Part shown: positions 60,417 to 64,000 of the stretch, piece after piece
How positions within the stretch are numbered: the stretch's first letter is position 1
Layout of the letters: the number at the start of each line of letters is the position of its first letter
NCBI GenBank assembly: GCA_023238725.1
Contig: CM041552.1
Location: 15,353,147 to 15,417,146, forward strand
Reading direction: 5' to 3'
From: Scortum barcoo
Taxonomy: Eukaryota; Chordata; Actinopteri; Centrarchiformes; Terapontidae
Length of the DNA stretch: 64,000 nucleotides
The notes under the pieces: generated by a model
Database searches by the model: none
What the model saw: only the letters and a program-made list of their open reading frames with translations
Told to the model about the DNA's origin: nothing
Position numbers and translations under genes: made by a program

Positions 60417-62951
60417 AAGAGATTGAGGAGGAGGGATGGGGGGCAGCGACATTCAGGCTGAACAAGGGTGGGGAAGGGGGGTTGCCTTTTAAATACTCCC
60501 CAGAAGAGAACTTCAGAGGTGGGAGAGAGAGCCGGAGCTGTGGTGGGCTGGGCTGGATGAGCGTGGAAAACAGCCACGTCTCACAGGCATCGAACCGGCC
60601 AGGAGAGGCCGTCTCAGACAGACAGAAAGAATCCTATGTGCTTTGAACATAACAGCACTGGCTCACACAACAGACAGCCCAAATATGTTCATCTTTTACA
60701 CTCAAAGTAGATAGTTTGACAGCTGCAGAAATATTTAACGGATACATTTTTAGTGGAAACGTAAAAAATAAAGTGACTACTCTTGCCAGTAAATATTGCA
60801 TTAGTTTAAAAGTTGCACTAACTAATTTTCTTACATTAACAATGGATCAAATGACTATGCATAATCACTTGACTCTGCAGATGCCCCCCTTATGGATCTT
60901 TCAGCTCACTGTTTTGGTTTTACAACACAGAATTTTCTCCATTTGGTTCATTATTACGGCTCTCCTCAGTGTAGTTTGATGCAGCTTTTTTTTGTTTCTG
61001 GCTCTGATACACCCACTGCACACTACCTGCCCAGCACCAAACAGCAGATAGACAAAGTCAGCAACTAGCTGATGAATGCTGTGAAGTGTTTAGCAGCTAA
61101 AGAGCTGGATATATCCCTCAGGAGTCAACACCACAAACTCCAAATAAATGCTTATGTCAGTCCATGTTTGCAAGATGTGTAAAGAGGCAACTGTCTGCTG
61201 GCACATAACAACTTTATAAGGTGACAGTATGTCAATGTTGTGTTTACAGCTTGTTTTGCTGCTCCTGAGTGGCTCCTGCAAAAAAACTAAATTAAGTAAT
61301 GCTGCTTAAGGACGGTCATAGTTACTTCACATCAATTTGCATTATACATACACAATCATTTGGATTAGTGTGAGATAATTACATCAACTCTAGAGGCGTA
61401 GCACAAATAAGAAATGCTTTGGATATGGCCAATAATTCAACACCAAACTCTCTAGCCTGTATCTGGGGAGTAATTATTATTGTTTTCCTCAAACTATCTT
61501 ATAAGATAAGAACAGCTGATTTAAAGTTTAAGTGTGCCGAAACACAAGCTTTTCTTACAGTCCTATAGACGCCTGTGGATTATCTATTTAAGGGCATGAA
61601 AACTTGCAAAAATGTACTGTTTCAGTTCAAAGAACTTAAACTCTGCTTGATTAATTGAAATGTAGGAGGAATTCGCAGGAGGCTAACCTGCTCAAATCTC
61701 AAAGTGAGCTCTGAAAACTTTAAGTGCTCCTCAAGTTGTCCCAATGAATTGCAGTTTCTTTGTGGAGATAAAGCCAGATTTAATGTCAAGTCACAGCATC
61801 GCAGGTTGTAATTCAATACTATTGTTGAGGCTAGACAGAGGAATTCTTTTATTGACCTTCTTTGGATGGGTTTGTCTTTCAGAAGCGTTAGTCTCAGGCT
61901 CAAGGTGGAAGCAATTACCTGTGAGGGACCTTCTTGTTGCACAAAGTTGATGGTTAAAATGGCCATAGTACAAAAGCTCCTCTTTACTCATGCTGTCTTT
62001 TTCTTTCCAGGGCCAAAAATGTTCACAGAAGAAATCTTTGTGTGGTTCTTTCAAAGGGATGCAGTCCAGAGAACTCATCCTTTTATGCTTTCTTGCTACC
62101 ATAGATAATGTTTGGTTGGATTTACATTTATATCACATTCCACATTATGACTGCGTTTGAATTCTGTTAGTGCCTGTATCATTTGGCTATCATTATAATG
62201 ATTACTAGGACTTTTCCTCTATTTGATGTTTCTAAGTCAGGATTTTTCTTTTGATACTTCTTGTAGTATCGGATTTCTACCCTCCACAATGATGATTTTG
62301 TCTTCCACTGTCTCTGTAATGCATGTGAATCACTCAAGGGCCTTCATGCAGTGTCAGCCACGTCCGCGAGAGTTCTTCAGAAGCCATTTAGATCACATTC
62401 TAGCTGAGGAGGCCCCGCTGGCTGATGAAATTCAGAAAAAGCAGACAGTAGTGGGCTGATGTGACTGCGTTGTATAATTCAATAATGTGAAAGCCCCTTT
62501 AATGTGTGGCAGATGAGTGGAAATTCGTGTATATACGCATTCAGGGCATTTTTCCAGGGAACACAGACAGGCCCTACACAGGCCATATGGAACAGTGTGC
62601 GTCCCAGTGAAAACAATAAGAGGAGGAAATCAAATATGAAATGGGGAGAAGGGTTTGCCAGACAGGCGATATCTATGACAAAACAAAGTCAGTGTATCTG
62701 AAGACCCAAGTCTGTGACAAGGTGTCATACAGGGTGTAATAGTGAAGACAATACCATAAATTGAAAATATTTGCTGTCTGCCATCGATGTTTTTCACAGT
62801 GAAGGGGCGGCGTGATTAGATCAGGTCACACTAACTGCTATAAACATCAAGACAGTCCAACCGCGACCACTTCAGGAAGGAAAGAAGGCCTTCAGGGAGT
62901 CCAAAGGAAATCAAGGGACAGGCAGGCGTGTAGTCTGTGTCTCTATGTCCT

Positions 62952-62980
62952 TGTGTGTGTGTGTGTGTGTGTGTATGTGT
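62952..62980. repeat. (GT)n microsatellite
   Basis: A GT run of about 14 units with one interruption (gtatgtgt at its end). Confidence 0.93.
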
Positions 62981-64000
62981 GCATTTCTCTACACACCGGG
63001 GACAGTTAATTAGGGTGGGGTTAATCTGTGGCAGCCATATACCAGTATCCTCCAGGGTCTCATAAGGTAATTCTGAGGCAAGGCCAACTGGCTGAATCCT
63101 GTCTTTGCTCTTACTGAAAACAACACCCAGCATACACCCTCATTGCACTGCAAGTTTTCGTGAGTAGACGCATGGTTGCATGCATTTACTTATTTACTCA
63201 CTTACACCTTTCCACTGGCTCAAGGTCAACCACATACTGTGTTAAAGAATATGTGTGCGTGCGTCTTGCGTTGGCCCGTCTCTCACTCGTTAAACCAGTA
63301 GTGCATGAGCTCCATCCCCGTTCCCTGCCTTCCTCTTGTGAGGTGGGTTGTTTTATGAAATCACGCTCATAAAGTGCTATTGTGAGTGGGGTTAAAGACA
63401 CAATTAAAGGGTTATTCGGCCTAAAATAAACTCTAAGTAGATAATCTGCTCGAGTGACTCAAGACAAACATTTTAATACTGGCTCGCCAGTCAAACCACA
63501 AACACTCAAAAGGAGAAATGTTTGTTCAGTCTATTGTTGCTGCTAATGATGGAACCTCAATCAGTGGAAAAAGCAGTTAGCTGCAGGTTGTGCCAGACTA
63601 TTCTTGGTCGAGCGTCAGTGTCGACACCAGAGCTAATGTTTAACTGGATATGTCAGGGTTTCGCCTTTAAATCCGTACAAAGGCAAACGAGAGATAAAGA
63701 AAACTCATTCAGACCGCACTTACACCAAAGGGTTTATCGAATGTTCCAAGCCTTTAAAGGTCAGAAACTGAAGCCTTGGTTGTTAAAATGCCCAGCATGA
63801 ATTTAGCCACCCAAGGTAAATGTCATAAAATCTAAAGTATCCCATAAAGATTGAGTGACTCTGATTATGTGTTTAAGTTGAATTATTTTGTATTTAGAGC
63901 CGAACTTAAGTTCCCATTGAAATCCATCAGTTAAAGATACGAGCTGATTCTGAGTTTATGCCTGAAAGGTAAACTGTTTAAATGTATCTCTGCTGGCCTT

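Larger units (their letters stand above)
59506..64000 (-). other. vps53: vps53 intron (partial)
   Basis: No further vps53 exon is recognised. Contents: a (GA)n run at 60387-60415, a (GT)n run at 62952-62980, and a minus-strand open frame at 61791-62102 (WKEKDSMSKEELLYYGHFNH) that looks protein-like but is not identified. The left edge begins at the acceptor of the penultimate exon. Confidence 0.6.

Noticed and set aside
61791..62102. Minus-strand frame as an additional vps53 exon
   Set aside because: The translation does not match the conserved VPS53 sequence expected before VVMAPHEP, and no matching splice sites frame it.

Overview
The window reads as a teleost (ray-finned fish) nuclear genome. 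It has intron-rich vertebrate genes with consensus splice sites, long GT/CA and TA microsatellites, and many fish-type mobile elements (Tc1-like, piggyBac-like MITE, Ty3/gypsy LTR element, LINE fragments, MITE-like palindromes). There are no bacterial-style operons, CRISPR arrays or phage genes. All gene models were built by eye from splice sites, reading phase and remembered family conservation; no search was run.

Layout. (1) 1-10.5 kb: no complete host gene. The first ~1.1 kb resembles a 3'UTR. The rest holds a Ty3/gypsy element at 2620-6167 with a 5-bp target duplication, a decayed Tc1-like element next to it, and a SINE-like repeat. (2) 10.8-43.6 kb, + strand: slco1c1, a thyroid-hormone/organic-anion transporter. 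It has a probable CpG-island promoter and non-coding exon near 10.85-11.15 kb, and 14 coding exons (15812-41620) that keep phase across every junction and encode about 702 residues. Its introns hold a LINE fragment, a scrambled duplication, a piggyBac-type MITE and other repeats. (3) 43.6-47.6 kb, - strand: bcap29, an ER membrane chaperone/adaptor, tail-to-tail with slco1c1. As written it carries a one-base frameshift near its C-terminus. (4) 49.2-52.0 kb, - strand: dus4l, a tRNA dihydrouridine synthase, head-to-tail upstream of bcap29. It is complete at 315 residues. (5) 54.1-57.2 kb, - strand: rflnb (refilin B), a filamin-binding actin regulator, complete at 203 residues. (6) 58.6 kb to the end, - strand: the last two coding exons of vps53, a GARP/EARP tethering subunit. 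The rest of the gene lies beyond the window.

The genes do not form a pathway. The layout is informative for synteny: from memory, human SLCO1C1 is on 12p12, DUS4L-BCAP29 on 7q22 and RFLNB-VPS53 on 17p13.3, so three human neighbourhoods meet in 64 kb. The DUS4L/COG5 head-to-head partner expected from mammals is not seen upstream of dus4l. I found no convincing undescribed system. The points most worth checking are the bcap29 frameshift, the synteny junctions, the scrambled duplication in slco1c1 intron 2, and the nested or defective mobile elements.
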